This document shows, one piece after another, positions 1 to 8,452 of a stretch of DNA of 64,000 nucleotides. The stretch is taken from NCBI RefSeq assembly GCF_000407445.1, contig NZ_ASWB01000001.1, forward strand, positions 372,001 to 436,000, given 5' to 3'. The notes beneath the pieces are model-generated. The model was not told where the DNA came from, made no database searches, and was given only the letters and a program-made list of their open reading frames with translations. Source of the DNA: Enterococcus moraviensis ATCC BAA-383. GTDB taxonomy: Bacteria > Bacillota > Bacilli > Lactobacillales > Enterococcaceae. A program made the position numbers and the translations under genes. How positions within the stretch are numbered: the stretch's first letter is position 1; each line of letters opens with the position of its first letter.

Positions 1-812
1 TCTTCTTCACCAATTGGCGTTTCTAAAGAAACAGGCTCTTGTGCAATCTTTAAGATTTCACGTACTTTTTCAGTTGGTAAATCCATTTCAGCACCAATTT
101 CTTCCGGCGTTGGTTCTCTACCAAGATCTTGTAGCAATTGACGTTGAATACGGATTAATTTATTGATTGTTTCTACCATATGAACAGGAATACGAATTGT
201 TCTAGCTTGGTCAGCGATTGCACGGGTAATGGCTTGGCGAATCCACCAAGTAGCATATGTTGAAAATTTAAATCCTTTACGATAGTCAAATTTTTCAACT
301 GCTTTCATCAGACCCATATTTCCTTCTTGAATCAAATCAAGGAATTGCATCCCGCGTCCTACGTAACGTTTTGCGATTGAAACAACCAAACGCAAGTTAG
401 CTTCTGCTAAACGTTGTTTTGCTTCTTGGTCGCCTTCTTCGATTTTAAGGGCTAACTCTACTTCTTCTGCTGCCGTTAATAATTGAACACGTCCAATTTC
501 TTTTAAATACATACGAACAGGGTCATTGATCTTAACACCAGTAGGGGCAGATAAATCTTCCATTTGGGCTTTTTCAGCAACTTTTGCATCTTTTTTAAGA
601 CTATGTTCACTTGGATCGCCGTTCTCATCAACAACACTGATTCCAGCATCCTCAACTTTTTGAATTAGTTTTTCCATTTCATCGGCATTCAATGTGAACG
701 GTGTTGCCAATGTGTTTGTTAGATCATCATAAAAAACATTGCCTTTAGGCTTGTTTTCTTTGATAAAGGCTGCCAATGCAGCTGCATATTTTTTTTCTGT
801 TTCTTTTTCCAT
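1..812 (-). CDS. rpoD: RNA polymerase primary sigma factor SigA/RpoD (partial, 3' end beyond window)
   Basis: This is the vegetative sigma factor that directs RNA polymerase to housekeeping promoters. The gene starts at an ATG at 812, behind an AAGGGGG ribosome site, and runs off the left edge; about 270 codons are visible. The translation shows an acidic N-terminal region 1.1, then a region 1.2 segment containing [11 protein letters not shown]. Region 2 follows with [25 protein letters not shown] and [15 protein letters not shown], which carry core-binding and -10 recognition/melting residues, and then the start of region 3 with [13 protein letters not shown]. It lies 78 bases downstream of dnaG on the same strand, the usual dnaG-rpoD macromolecular synthesis arrangement, and is probably cotranscribed with it. 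The -35-reading region 4 is outside the window. Confidence 0.97.
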   Translation of the reverse strand, partial: MEKETEKKYAAALAAFIKENKPKGNVFYDDLTNTLATPFTLNADEMEKLIQKVEDAGISVVDENGDPSEHSLKKDAKVAEKAQMEDLSAPTGVKINDPVRMYLKEIGRVQLLTAAEEVELALKIEEGDQEAKQRLAEANLRLVVSIAKRYVGRGMQFLDLIQEGNMGLMKAVEKFDYRKGFKFSTYATWWIRQAITRAIADQARTIRIPVHMVETINKLIRIQRQLLQDLGREPTPEEIGAEMDLPTEKVREILKIAQEPVSLETPIGEE

Positions 813-890
813 GAAAGAAGGCCCCCTTCATTTTTCCATTCGGTTAAATATATAAATAATAGTCTAATACATTATCCAATAGCTTTTCTA

Positions 891-2801
891 TTAAGATGCT
901 GTACGACTTTTTTGCAATTGTTTAACTAGATTGATAACTTCAATCGCTAGTTCGTCTACTAACTGTTTGTTGCCAATACGTTCCGCTTCTTTTTTTTGTA
1001 GTTGTTTTTCCTTGATTTGATCTTCTAAACTCGAGTTTCCAATCACTCTTATCACATCTGCGATTTCACGATCGGAACTTTCTTCTGAAATCGTCTGTAG
1101 AGAAATATCAATCGCTAATTTTTTGATAGTCTCTTCTTTAAGATAATCGATAAAATCGGCAAGAAGAAAATCAGAATGAATACTCATATAACTGTCTAGC
1201 AGTAAATAAAGTTCTTGATAGTTATCATGAGCAAAACTAAAATCAGGTAGCTGAATCACTTGGTTTCTAACACTTTGTTCATTCATTAGACGATACAATA
1301 AGGTACGTTCGGCTTTTTCCACTTGAGTTAATGGCAGTTTATTCTGCACAGAAGGAGTTGACACTTCTTCAAACATCATCTCTGGTGGTTCCATCATATC
1401 ATCGATTTCATAAACTTGAGGTTGTGGTGCTGTCTGCTGTTGCCGTTCTCTTCTTTTGGTAGAACGTTGTTGTGTTTCAAGTTGTTTCAACTGCTCTTCT
1501 AAAGAATGAAACGATAATTGAAATTCTTGTGCTAACTGATTCAAATAACGATCTCGTTCCAATGGTGACTGGACCAAAATTAGCTCTTTAAGTAAATCAT
1601 TTACATAATCCAACTGTTCTTTTTCGTTGTTCATATTCCGAGTCAAGCGATGGTAATCCATTTTAAAACTAAATACTGTTTCACGACCATGCAATGCTAA
1701 CTCACGAAATGACTCATTGCCATATTTTCTTAAATACTCATCTGGATCCAATTTTTCTGGAATACTGACGATACTTAATTGAAAACGACTATGTTCACTT
1801 AACAAGGAAATAGCTCGATTTGTAGCTTCCACTCCTGCAGAATCGCCATCGTAACAAACCACAAGTTCTTTTGCTACTCGTTCAAGCTTACGGATTTGCT
1901 CATTGGTCAAACTAGTTCCCATTGATGCAACACCACTTGTAATACCTGCTTGCCAAGCTGCGATAACATCCATAAATCCTTCAAATAAAAAGACTGTATT
2001 TTCTTTACGAATCTCTTTTCGGGCTTTATCAAAGTTAAATAATGTATCTCTCTTATTAAACAAGACTGTTTCCGGACTATTTAAATACTTAGGCATATCA
2101 TCACCCGGAAAATCATCTGTTTTAAGTAATCGTCCTGAAAAAGCTATTACATTCCCACGATCATCATTGATCGGAAACATGACCCGTTGATAAAATCGAT
2201 CTAAAAACTCACCATTATCACGTTGAATGAACAAGCCTGACTCTTTCGATAACGTTTCAGCGACTTCTTCATTTTGAAAAACTTGAGTCAAAAAATCACG
2301 TTTTTGAGGTGCAAAACCAATTTTGAACGTTTCGATAAGCTCTTTGGTCAAACCACGCTCTAATAAATAATTCAATGCAGGTTCACCGATTTGCGTATTC
2401 ATCAACACATGATGGTACAAATCCGCTGCCTTTTTATGAAGTTCTATTAGTTTGCGATTTTGAAGATTTTCAGTTGAATCTGAGTCTGTTGTACTAACCC
2501 AGTCAATGTTTACTGGAATTTGTTCTAGTTCAGCAACTCTTCGTACAGATTCTGGGAAATTGATTCCTTCTATTTCCTGCAGAAAATTAAAAACAGTTCC
2601 ACCTTTTCCGCAGCCAAAACAATGAAAAATTTGTTTGTCTTCTGCTACTGAAAATGAAGGGGAACGTTCTTCATGAAACGGACATAAACCCATGTAATTC
2701 TTACCGGATTTCTTCAATTGAACATACTGTCCAACTACATCAACAATATTCGTACGTTGCCTAACTTCCTCTATCACTTCTTGAGGAATTCTTTGTGCCA
2801 C
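891..2801 (-). CDS. dnaG: DNA primase DnaG
   Basis: Synthesises RNA primers for replication forks. A CHC2-type zinc finger lies near residues 34-65 (CPFHEERSPSF, then FHCFGCGKGG), followed by the catalytic core and a Toprim domain (FLFEGFMDVIAAW, then CYDGDSAG with the metal-binding acidic residues). The C-terminal helicase-interaction region is less conserved. The reading frame extends upstream to a TTG at 2816, but that codon overlaps the GGAGGTG ribosome site; the GTG at 2801 sits at correct spacing and begins VAQRIPQ, giving 636 residues, normal for the family. It is followed by rpoD and preceded by a good sigma-A promoter at 2908-2935. Confidence 0.97.
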   Translation of the reverse strand: MAQRIPQEVIEEVRQRTNIVDVVGQYVQLKKSGKNYMGLCPFHEERSPSFSVAEDKQIFHCFGCGKGGTVFNFLQEIEGINFPESVRRVAELEQIPVNIDWVSTTDSDSTENLQNRKLIELHKKAADLYHHVLMNTQIGEPALNYLLERGLTKELIETFKIGFAPQKRDFLTQVFQNEEVAETLSKESGLFIQRDNGEFLDRFYQRVMFPINDDRGNVIAFSGRLLKTDDFPGDDMPKYLNSPETVLFNKRDTLFNFDKARKEIRKENTVFLFEGFMDVIAAWQAGITSGVASMGTSLTNEQIRKLERVAKELVVCYDGDSAGVEATNRAISLLSEHSRFQLSIVSIPEKLDPDEYLRKYGNESFRELALHGRETVFSFKMDYHRLTRNMNNEKEQLDYVNDLLKELILVQSPLERDRYLNQLAQEFQLSFHSLEEQLKQLETQQRSTKRRERQQQTAPQPQVYEIDDMMEPPEMMFEEVSTPSVQNKLPLTQVEKAERTLLYRLMNEQSVRNQVIQLPDFSFAHDNYQELYLLLDSYMSIHSDFLLADFIDYLKEETIKKLAIDISLQTISEESSDREIADVIRVIGNSSLEDQIKEKQLQKKEAERIGNKQLVDELAIEVINLVKQLQKSRTAS

Positions 2802-2907
2802 TGTTCTCACCTCCAAAAAATAGCCAAAAGCTAATTTATGTGATAGTCAGTAAAAAAGCACTGAAATCTTCAGCGCGACTTTCAAAAGACACAATTACAC
2901 ATGTTTC

Positions 2908-2935
2908 ATTGTATCACACTAAGCATAATTTTCAA
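2908..2935 (-). promoter_or_regulatory. Sigma-A promoter of dnaG-rpoD
   Basis: On the minus strand, TTGAAA (2930-2935) is separated by 16 bases from TACAAT (2908-2913), with an extended -10 TG one base upstream of the hexamer. It lies about 107 bases above the dnaG start and faces the operon. No experimental support; called from the match to consensus and its position. Confidence 0.65.
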
Positions 2936-2977
2936 GTAAATTGCATTTATCTTTTCATGAATTATCGTTTTACTTGA

Positions 2978-3009
<32 letters not shown>

Positions 3010-3027
3010 TAATCAGAGAAAGAAAAA

Positions 3028-3058
3028 GAGAAAACAGATAACTTGTCTCTGCTTTCTC
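3028..3058 (-). terminator. Rho-independent terminator after the SPFH gene
   Basis: An inverted repeat, GAGAAAaCAGA paired with TCTGcTTTCTC, sits just beyond the stop of the SPFH gene. On the minus strand it is followed by a T-rich run (TTTTTCTTT). Confidence 0.6.
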
Positions 3059-3072
3059 CATAAATTAATGAA

Positions 3073-4047
3073 TCAATTTACATCATGTTTTGGTTGATTT
3101 TGACTATCTTGAGCAGTCCATAACTCTTTTGCCACAGGGATATTTCCTAGTTCTGTCATGTTGCTCGGCAGAATAACTGTATTCGTTTCGCTTCTAACAA
3201 CTTGTTTAAATGCTTCTATGCCTAAATACGCTAAGGCTTGTTCATTTAAATCACTTTCTTTGATGGCTTTATTCAACGCTAAAATACGTTGCCTTTCGGC
3301 TTCTGTTGTAATGCGAATTCTTTCCGCTTCAGCATCTGCATCGATTTTTGTGCGTTCTGCACGGGCTTCAGCATCAATTTTAGTTTGTTTCGCACGAGCT
3401 TCAGCATCGATCTGCATTTGTGATGCATTTGCTTCAGAATCTAAAATGATTGATTGTTTTCTACCTTCTGAAATTGTGATTGTCGATTCTTTATCACGAC
3501 TTGCTGTAATCAGTTTATTCATAGAGTTGACAATTTCATCAGACACAGAAATTTCACCGATATTGATTCGATCAATCGACAAACCGTAACCCGCGGTAAT
3601 GTCTTTCACGCTCTCAAATAAGCTCACATTAATTTCTTCAGTTCCGTTGAGCACTTCGTTTAAATCCATTTTACCGATAATACCACGTAAATTTGACTGA
3701 CAATCTTGAATCATTGATCGAACAGAATCTTCATTATCATAAACAAACGCTCGAACATCTGTTACATGATATTTGATTGCTTCATCAACTTCTACTATTA
3801 CGTTATCACGCGTAATAACGCTTTGAGAATCGATTTCTAATGGTGTTTGTTTTAACGATACTCTACCTCTTACCTTGTATAGCACTGGAATCAAAAAGTG
3901 CAAACCTGGATCAATTGTTTTAACATATTTCCCAAAACTTTCGACGATTTTTACTTCACCTTGCTGAACAATGATCACCATTTTTGAGACAAGAACTAAA
4001 ATCAACACAAGAACAATAATAAAAATCAAACTATTAAGGATTATCAA
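3073..4047 (-). CDS. SPFH/Band 7 domain membrane protein (stomatin/QmcA type)
   Basis: A 324-residue scaffold-like protein of the stomatin/HflK-QmcA group. Such proteins form membrane microdomain assemblies and often affect protease or envelope quality control. One N-terminal hydrophobic helix (about residues 2-26) is followed by the SPFH domain (VPQQGEVKIVESFGKY-like region through about residue 190). Next comes an alanine/glutamate-rich coiled coil (190-255) with near-repeats of the form DAEARAxxTKI, and an oligomerisation tail. The proposed start is a TTG inside the end of the upstream NfeD-like gene (14-base overlap); no strong ribosome site is visible, so translational coupling is likely and the exact start is uncertain. 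The pair matches the widespread NfeD-stomatin operon pattern. Confidence 0.85.
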   Translation of the reverse strand: MIILNSLIFIIVLVLILVLVSKMVIIVQQGEVKIVESFGKYVKTIDPGLHFLIPVLYKVRGRVSLKQTPLEIDSQSVITRDNVIVEVDEAIKYHVTDVRAFVYDNEDSVRSMIQDCQSNLRGIIGKMDLNEVLNGTEEINVSLFESVKDITAGYGLSIDRINIGEISVSDEIVNSMNKLITASRDKESTITISEGRKQSIILDSEANASQMQIDAEARAKQTKIDAEARAERTKIDADAEAERIRITTEAERQRILALNKAIKESDLNEQALAYLGIEAFKQVVRSETNTVILPSNMTELGNIPVAKELWTAQDSQNQPKHDVN

Positions 4048-4267
4048 TATAATTCACATCACTTTCGAATAAATAGTTGTTTACTGTTACAAATAATTCG
4101 GTACTGGAAAAGTCGATGACTTCAAGCATCGCCCCCTTTTCGGGGATACCATTTGTGACACGATACATGTAAGGACTACCGTAAATTCGGATCATCCCAT
4201 TGAAATCATCTGTTTTTGACCGAAAACATTTGCCGATAGTTTTGTGCATTTGATACTCTCCACTCAT
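4034..4267 (-). CDS. Small NfeD-like OB-fold protein
   Basis: A 77-residue soluble protein with no hydrophobic helix. The pattern GMIRIYG, a central GIPEKGAMLEVIDFS and the closing ELFVTVN resembles the C-terminal OB-fold domain of NfeD proteins. That assignment is supported by its position directly upstream of, and overlapping, an SPFH/stomatin gene, the classical partner. The chosen start is the ATG at 4267, behind GGGAGG; a TTG one codon earlier is also open. Unlike usual NfeD proteins, it has no membrane segment. The family call rests on pattern and context rather than a strong motif. Confidence 0.6.
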   Translation of the reverse strand: MSGEYQMHKTIGKCFRSKTDDFNGMIRIYGSPYMYRVTNGIPEKGAMLEVIDFSSTELFVTVNNYLFESDVNYIDNP

Positions 4268-4306
4268 CAATACGCCTCCCTATTTTCCACACTTTTCCAC
4301 TCCATT

Positions 4307-6643
4307 TTAAAGCTCTTTGATTGTTTTACCTGCTCGTTTCATTTGAAAAAGACCGATCATGATTCGAACAAGTATGTTAATCAACATCATAACTGCAAAT
4401 ATCGGTAATGTTTGTTGATTTAAAAAACCTACTTCTAAAATACTATGGAACAACATTGCTGCGACATAGATCCCGCCAACTGTCGTAACAGCTAAAAAGA
4501 TTCGTAATGGATTGAACGGTAAACAAGCACGAACAACGGCCATACAACTAATACCGATCAACAAGTAATACATTAATGTGGTTGTTTCCAGTTGGGTAAA
4601 TCCTTGATTTTGTCTCATCAAGTAAACAGTAACAATATTTAGTACTACTAATATTGCATTTACCGAAGCATTTCTCAAGGCTGTCGGTAAGAACTTGCCT
4701 TGTACTTTCCGCTTATCACTTTCAAATGATAAAAAGAAGGCTGGATATCCTTCAATGGCTAAATCAATCAACGTGATTTGAATTGGAATGAAAGGAAATG
4801 CAATTGTGGTAATCACACAGATCATTGACAAAATAAAAGAATAGATTGTTTTTATAAAAAAGACACTCGCAACTTTTGTTACATTGTTTACTACACGTCG
4901 TCCTTCAAACAACACATCTGGTAACGTTGTAAAATCAGAATCTAATAAAACCAAATTAGAAATTTGTCTTGTAGCACCATCACCTTCAGCCATGGCAATA
5001 CTACAATCTGCCTCTCTCAAAGCTAGAACATCGTTAACCCCATCACCAGTCATCGCAACAACATGGTCATTATCTTTTAGTTCACGAACGATCGTACGTT
5101 TTTGCTGTGGTGTAACACGACCAAAAACAGTATACTCATGAACAGCTTTACGCACATCTGCTTCTGTTTCCATCGTTGACATGTCGATATAAGACTCATA
5201 GCCAAACAGTCCAGCCCGGCGAGCAATATTAGAAACAGTCACTGGATTATCTCCAGAAATAACTTTAAGATCAATGCCCTCTTCACGTAAATAAGCTAAT
5301 GTCTCATTGGCATTTTGGCGAATCGGATCATCAATTTCTAGAACTGCTAATGGTTCTAAATAAGGCATCTTCTCTTCATCTAATGCTCTATTTCCAGCAA
5401 TTCCTAACATTAATACGCGGTAACCATTTTCTTGTGCTTCAATAACTTCTTTAGGTAAACGAGCTACATCAACTAATTTTTCAGGAGCACCTAGATAAAC
5501 AGTCCCTAATTCGTTAAACTCGATTGCCCCCCATTTTCTTTCAGATGAAAATGGTAACGTCTTAACTGCTCCATATCGATTAGACAGTTCAAAATGATCT
5601 CGAATCGCTTGCATCGTAATATTGTTATCTGTACTTTCAGCTAAATAACTTCCGATAATCTGCGGAAAATTCTCATGATAGTCGGCATGTAAAATTTCGA
5701 CTTTTTGTACTTTCATTTTTCCTTCGGTGATCGTTCCAGTTTTATCTAAGCATAGTGTATCAACATGAGCTAATGTTTCAATCGAATACATATCTTGAAC
5801 AAGAATCCGTTTTTTTGCTAGTTTGACAACACCTGTCGTCAGCGTAATGCTGATCAATAATACAAGCCCTTTTGGCAACATTCCAAGTAAAGCTGCTGCA
5901 GATGCAACCACTGAAGCTTCTAAGCCAGAATCTCGAACCAAAAAGCCTTCAACAAATAGAACAATCCCTAATGGAATAATCACTAAACTCGTGAATTTAG
6001 AAACTTTACGAATCGAATTAACTAATTCCGACTGGATCGGTTTATGCACTTTTGCTTCTGCAGTGATTTTAACTGCATAATTGTCTGCTCCGACATGGAT
6101 GACTTTTCCGTGAACTTGTCCACTTGCTAAGAAACTACCAGATAATAAAATATCTCCTTCGATCTTCTCGATCAAGTCCGATTCACCAGTCAGTAAGGCT
6201 TCATTGGCTTCTGCTTTTCCATCCAAAACTTCTAAATCAGATGGAACTTGTTCACCTGCAGAAATTACAACGATATCATCCATCACTAATTCACTCGTAT
6301 CGATCTCGACTTGTTTACCATCACGAATAACATGAACACTTTCTTTGGCAACAATCGATAATTTTTGTACTAAGTTTCTCGCATGGATTTCTTGATAGAT
6401 TCCCATTCCCATGTTCACTAATATAATTGCTAAAAACGCTAGATTAGAGTATGCTCCGACAAAAAGTAAACACAGTGCAATACCAAAGTTTAAAAAGTTG
6501 AATAAGGTCATTACATTGTCATAAATAATGTCCTTAGTTGATTTGGCCACATTTTCCTCATAGTCATTTTGTAATCCTTGCTTTTTTCGTTCTTCTACTT
6601 CTGATTGAGTCAATCCTTGTTTCAGGTCAAACTTATTTGTCAT
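4307..6643 (-). CDS. Cation-transporting P-type ATPase (CtpE/Exp7-like)
   Basis: A 778-residue P-type ATPase, probably moving a cation across the cell membrane. The actuator domain motif LLTGES is near residue 152. The phosphorylation site DKTGT (CLDKTGTITEG) is near residue 298, and the hinge motif TGDGVNDVLALREADCSIAM is in the last third. About ten membrane helices are expected: pairs near residues 45-85 and 215-275 and six after about 595. The fourth-helix ion-pocket motif reads MLPKGLVLL rather than the more usual PEGL. There is no heavy-metal CXXC domain. Overall order resembles pneumococcal Exp7 and mycobacterial CtpE, which have been linked to calcium or other cation movement; the substrate here is not determined. 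It is a single-gene unit with a ribosome site AAGGAGA. Confidence 0.88.
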   Translation of the reverse strand: MTNKFDLKQGLTQSEVEERKKQGLQNDYEENVAKSTKDIIYDNVMTLFNFLNFGIALCLLFVGAYSNLAFLAIILVNMGMGIYQEIHARNLVQKLSIVAKESVHVIRDGKQVEIDTSELVMDDIVVISAGEQVPSDLEVLDGKAEANEALLTGESDLIEKIEGDILLSGSFLASGQVHGKVIHVGADNYAVKITAEAKVHKPIQSELVNSIRKVSKFTSLVIIPLGIVLFVEGFLVRDSGLEASVVASAAALLGMLPKGLVLLISITLTTGVVKLAKKRILVQDMYSIETLAHVDTLCLDKTGTITEGKMKVQKVEILHADYHENFPQIIGSYLAESTDNNITMQAIRDHFELSNRYGAVKTLPFSSERKWGAIEFNELGTVYLGAPEKLVDVARLPKEVIEAQENGYRVLMLGIAGNRALDEEKMPYLEPLAVLEIDDPIRQNANETLAYLREEGIDLKVISGDNPVTVSNIARRAGLFGYESYIDMSTMETEADVRKAVHEYTVFGRVTPQQKRTIVRELKDNDHVVAMTGDGVNDVLALREADCSIAMAEGDGATRQISNLVLLDSDFTTLPDVLFEGRRVVNNVTKVASVFFIKTIYSFILSMICVITTIAFPFIPIQITLIDLAIEGYPAFFLSFESDKRKVQGKFLPTALRNASVNAILVVLNIVTVYLMRQNQGFTQLETTTLMYYLLIGISCMAVVRACLPFNPLRIFLAVTTVGGIYVAAMLFHSILEVGFLNQQTLPIFAVMMLINILVRIMIGLFQMKRAGKTIKEL

Positions 6644-6846
6644 GGATTTCGTTCCCTACTTTCTCCTTGTTAAAAATACATCTTCTTTAGTTTACTTGTT
6701 AATAGAAAGAACTTCAAGAAAATCATTAAGAATTTCTGTTTCTAAAAAATATTCTGTATAAAATATGCCCTAGAATCGGGCGTACTTATAAAGCTAGCTA
6801 TCGCATGTAGCAGTATATTTCTTCAAACCGATTTGCTACAATAATA

Positions 6847-6906
6847 AACAGCTAATGAAAATCAGAAAAAGAAAATGTATTCTTTCTCTAACTGCCATTA
6901 GCTGTT
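6847..6906 (-). terminator. Hairpin terminator after the lysozyme-like gene
   Basis: AACAGCTAATG (6847-6857) and CATTAGCTGTT (6896-6906) form a perfect 11-base stem with a long loop, just past the end of the lysozyme-like gene. The remainder of 6644-6846 holds the upstream region of the ATPase gene and nothing else recognised. Confidence 0.55.
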
Positions 6907-6929
6907 TTACACTCGTGTTAAAACGAGCA

Positions 6930-7547
6930 TCATTTTAACCATTTAATAAACGCCTGATTCATCTTAACTAAATCCGCATAGAACATATTCCCGCCGTTAT
7001 TGTATAGATAGCCACCATTATAAATTAGTGCCTGCGGCCGATAGTAACGATACTGTTTTTGATCTGTATTTCCTAACAACGGTGAGAGTACTTCTTTTGA
7101 ATATTCTTCAGCAAGCCGAATTGAGTTTTTTCCGCCTCGTTCTTTTACAAATTGAATATAGTCTAATCCAAAATTATACGCTTGAACTGCGGTCCAAATA
7201 TCACATCCCGCTTCGTTTGCTTTTTCGATAGATTGTGCTAAGAAAGCGACACCTGTATCAATACTTTCTTTCGTTGTTCCGATCATTTGTCGTTTACCAT
7301 AAGCACTCTCACTACTTTGCATCAAATCTTCCGTGCGGCCTTTTGATTCGGTATAAATAATTGCCAGAACTAAATTTTTGTATTCAGGAATATTGTTTGC
7401 TTTAACTGCCTGTTCTACTTCATCTTCGAACGTTATCACTTGTTGAACATTTTGATGGATTTGATACCCTAAATATCCAAGACCAATAACCAGTACTAAA
7501 AAAAACAAGAGCAGTAATCTTTTTACGATTTTCATCATTTTGCCCAT
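6930..7547 (-). CDS. Membrane-anchored lysozyme-like protein (CwlT/Pmp23 type)
   Basis: Probably a peptidoglycan muramidase or lytic transglycosylase tethered to the outside of the membrane. An N-terminal hydrophobic segment (about residues 8-27, LLLLFFLVLVIGLGYLG) is followed by a domain with AIIYTESKGR, whose glutamate is the expected catalytic acid. SSESAYGKRQ, DIWTAVQAYNFG and a tyrosine-rich tail complete the pattern typical of the bacterial lysozyme-like (PF13702-type) family. The ATG at 7547 has a GGA ribosome site at correct spacing; an upstream TTG at 7559 is open but less likely. It stands alone and ends at a hairpin. It has no sorting signal. Confidence 0.8.
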   Translation of the reverse strand: MGKMMKIVKRLLLLFFLVLVIGLGYLGYQIHQNVQQVITFEDEVEQAVKANNIPEYKNLVLAIIYTESKGRTEDLMQSSESAYGKRQMIGTTKESIDTGVAFLAQSIEKANEAGCDIWTAVQAYNFGLDYIQFVKERGGKNSIRLAEEYSKEVLSPLLGNTDQKQYRYYRPQALIYNGGYLYNNGGNMFYADLVKMNQAFIKWLK

Positions 7548-7722
7548 CTTATCATCCAAACTTTTTGTGAGTAGGTTTCATCATACTGTATTATTCTAAA
7601 AAAATCTAAAGAAAGGTTAATTCTTTATTATTCTTTAATAAAAATTTGAATTTTGATTTTACCATTTCAGTTTTAAAACGATAAAAAAACCGATATACTA
7701 AACTAGAGTAGGTGGTAAAGAA

Positions 7723-8442
7723 ATGGAAAAACAAAAAAAGCTATTACTAACGACGGATAAGAGTCTGATTTATTATGAAGTAACTGGTCAAGGAGAGCCA
7801 TTATTTTTGCTTCACGGAAACGGTGGTAGTGGAAAATACTTTGAAAATCAAGTGCCTGAATTTAGTCGATATTTTACAGTTTATACAATTGATAGTCGCG
7901 GTCACGGTCGTTCTACGAACCGAAGCAATACATTAAGCTTTGCATTGATGGCGGATGACCTTTATTCAATCATGAAGCAAGAAAACATCCAACAAGTCGA
8001 TATTGTAGGGTTTAGTGATGGTGCCAATTTAGCAATGGTCTTCACTAAAAAATACCCGGCTCTTGTTCGTCGCTTAGTCCTTAATGCTGGCAACACTAAA
8101 GTTCAAGGTGTCCGCTTTTTCGCAAGAATAGTGACATTTGTCGAATATGCTTGTCTAAGGCTGTTGTCTCTCGTTAGTCAAAAAGCGAAGCAACAAGTTC
8201 CTATTGTTAGTCTGATGATAAAAGATATTGGTGTCACTGATTTTGACTTAACCCATTTTTCTCAAAAAACTTTAGTGATCGTTGGAAAGTATGATATTAT
8301 CAAACGAGCTCATTCGATTAGTTTAGCTAAAAAAATTCCACATGCAACTTTCGCCTTGATTCCAAAGCAAGGACATTCTTTTGCTAAAAAAGAGCCACAA
8401 CTATTCAATCATGAAATCTTAACATTTTTAAAAGAAAAGTAG
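7723..8442 (+). CDS. Alpha/beta hydrolase, operon partner of mprF
   Basis: A 239-residue alpha/beta hydrolase. The oxyanion motif LLHGNGGSG is near residue 30, the nucleophile elbow GFSDG near residue 96 supplies the serine, and the C-terminal GHSF histidine near residue 222 completes the triad with an aspartate in VGKYD. No signal peptide, so probably cytoplasmic. Its stop lies 10 bases before the mprF start, so the two are almost certainly cotranscribed. An aminoacyl-phosphatidylglycerol hydrolase encoded with an aminoacyl-PG synthase has been described in Enterococcus faecium; this gene is a candidate for a similar trimming role, but that is inference from position. Confidence 0.82.
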   Translation: MEKQKKLLLTTDKSLIYYEVTGQGEPLFLLHGNGGSGKYFENQVPEFSRYFTVYTIDSRGHGRSTNRSNTLSFALMADDLYSIMKQENIQQVDIVGFSDGANLAMVFTKKYPALVRRLVLNAGNTKVQGVRFFARIVTFVEYACLRLLSLVSQKAKQQVPIVSLMIKDIGVTDFDLTHFSQKTLVIVGKYDIIKRAHSISLAKKIPHATFALIPKQGHSFAKKEPQLFNHEILTFLKEK

Positions 8443-8452
8443 GTGCTATTAA

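Noticed and set aside
3300-3430. Tandem repeat-like DNA (GATTTTTGTGCGTTCTGCACG-like units, shortened here)
   Set aside because: It encodes the heptad-like coiled coil of the SPFH protein and is explained by protein repeats, not an independent element.
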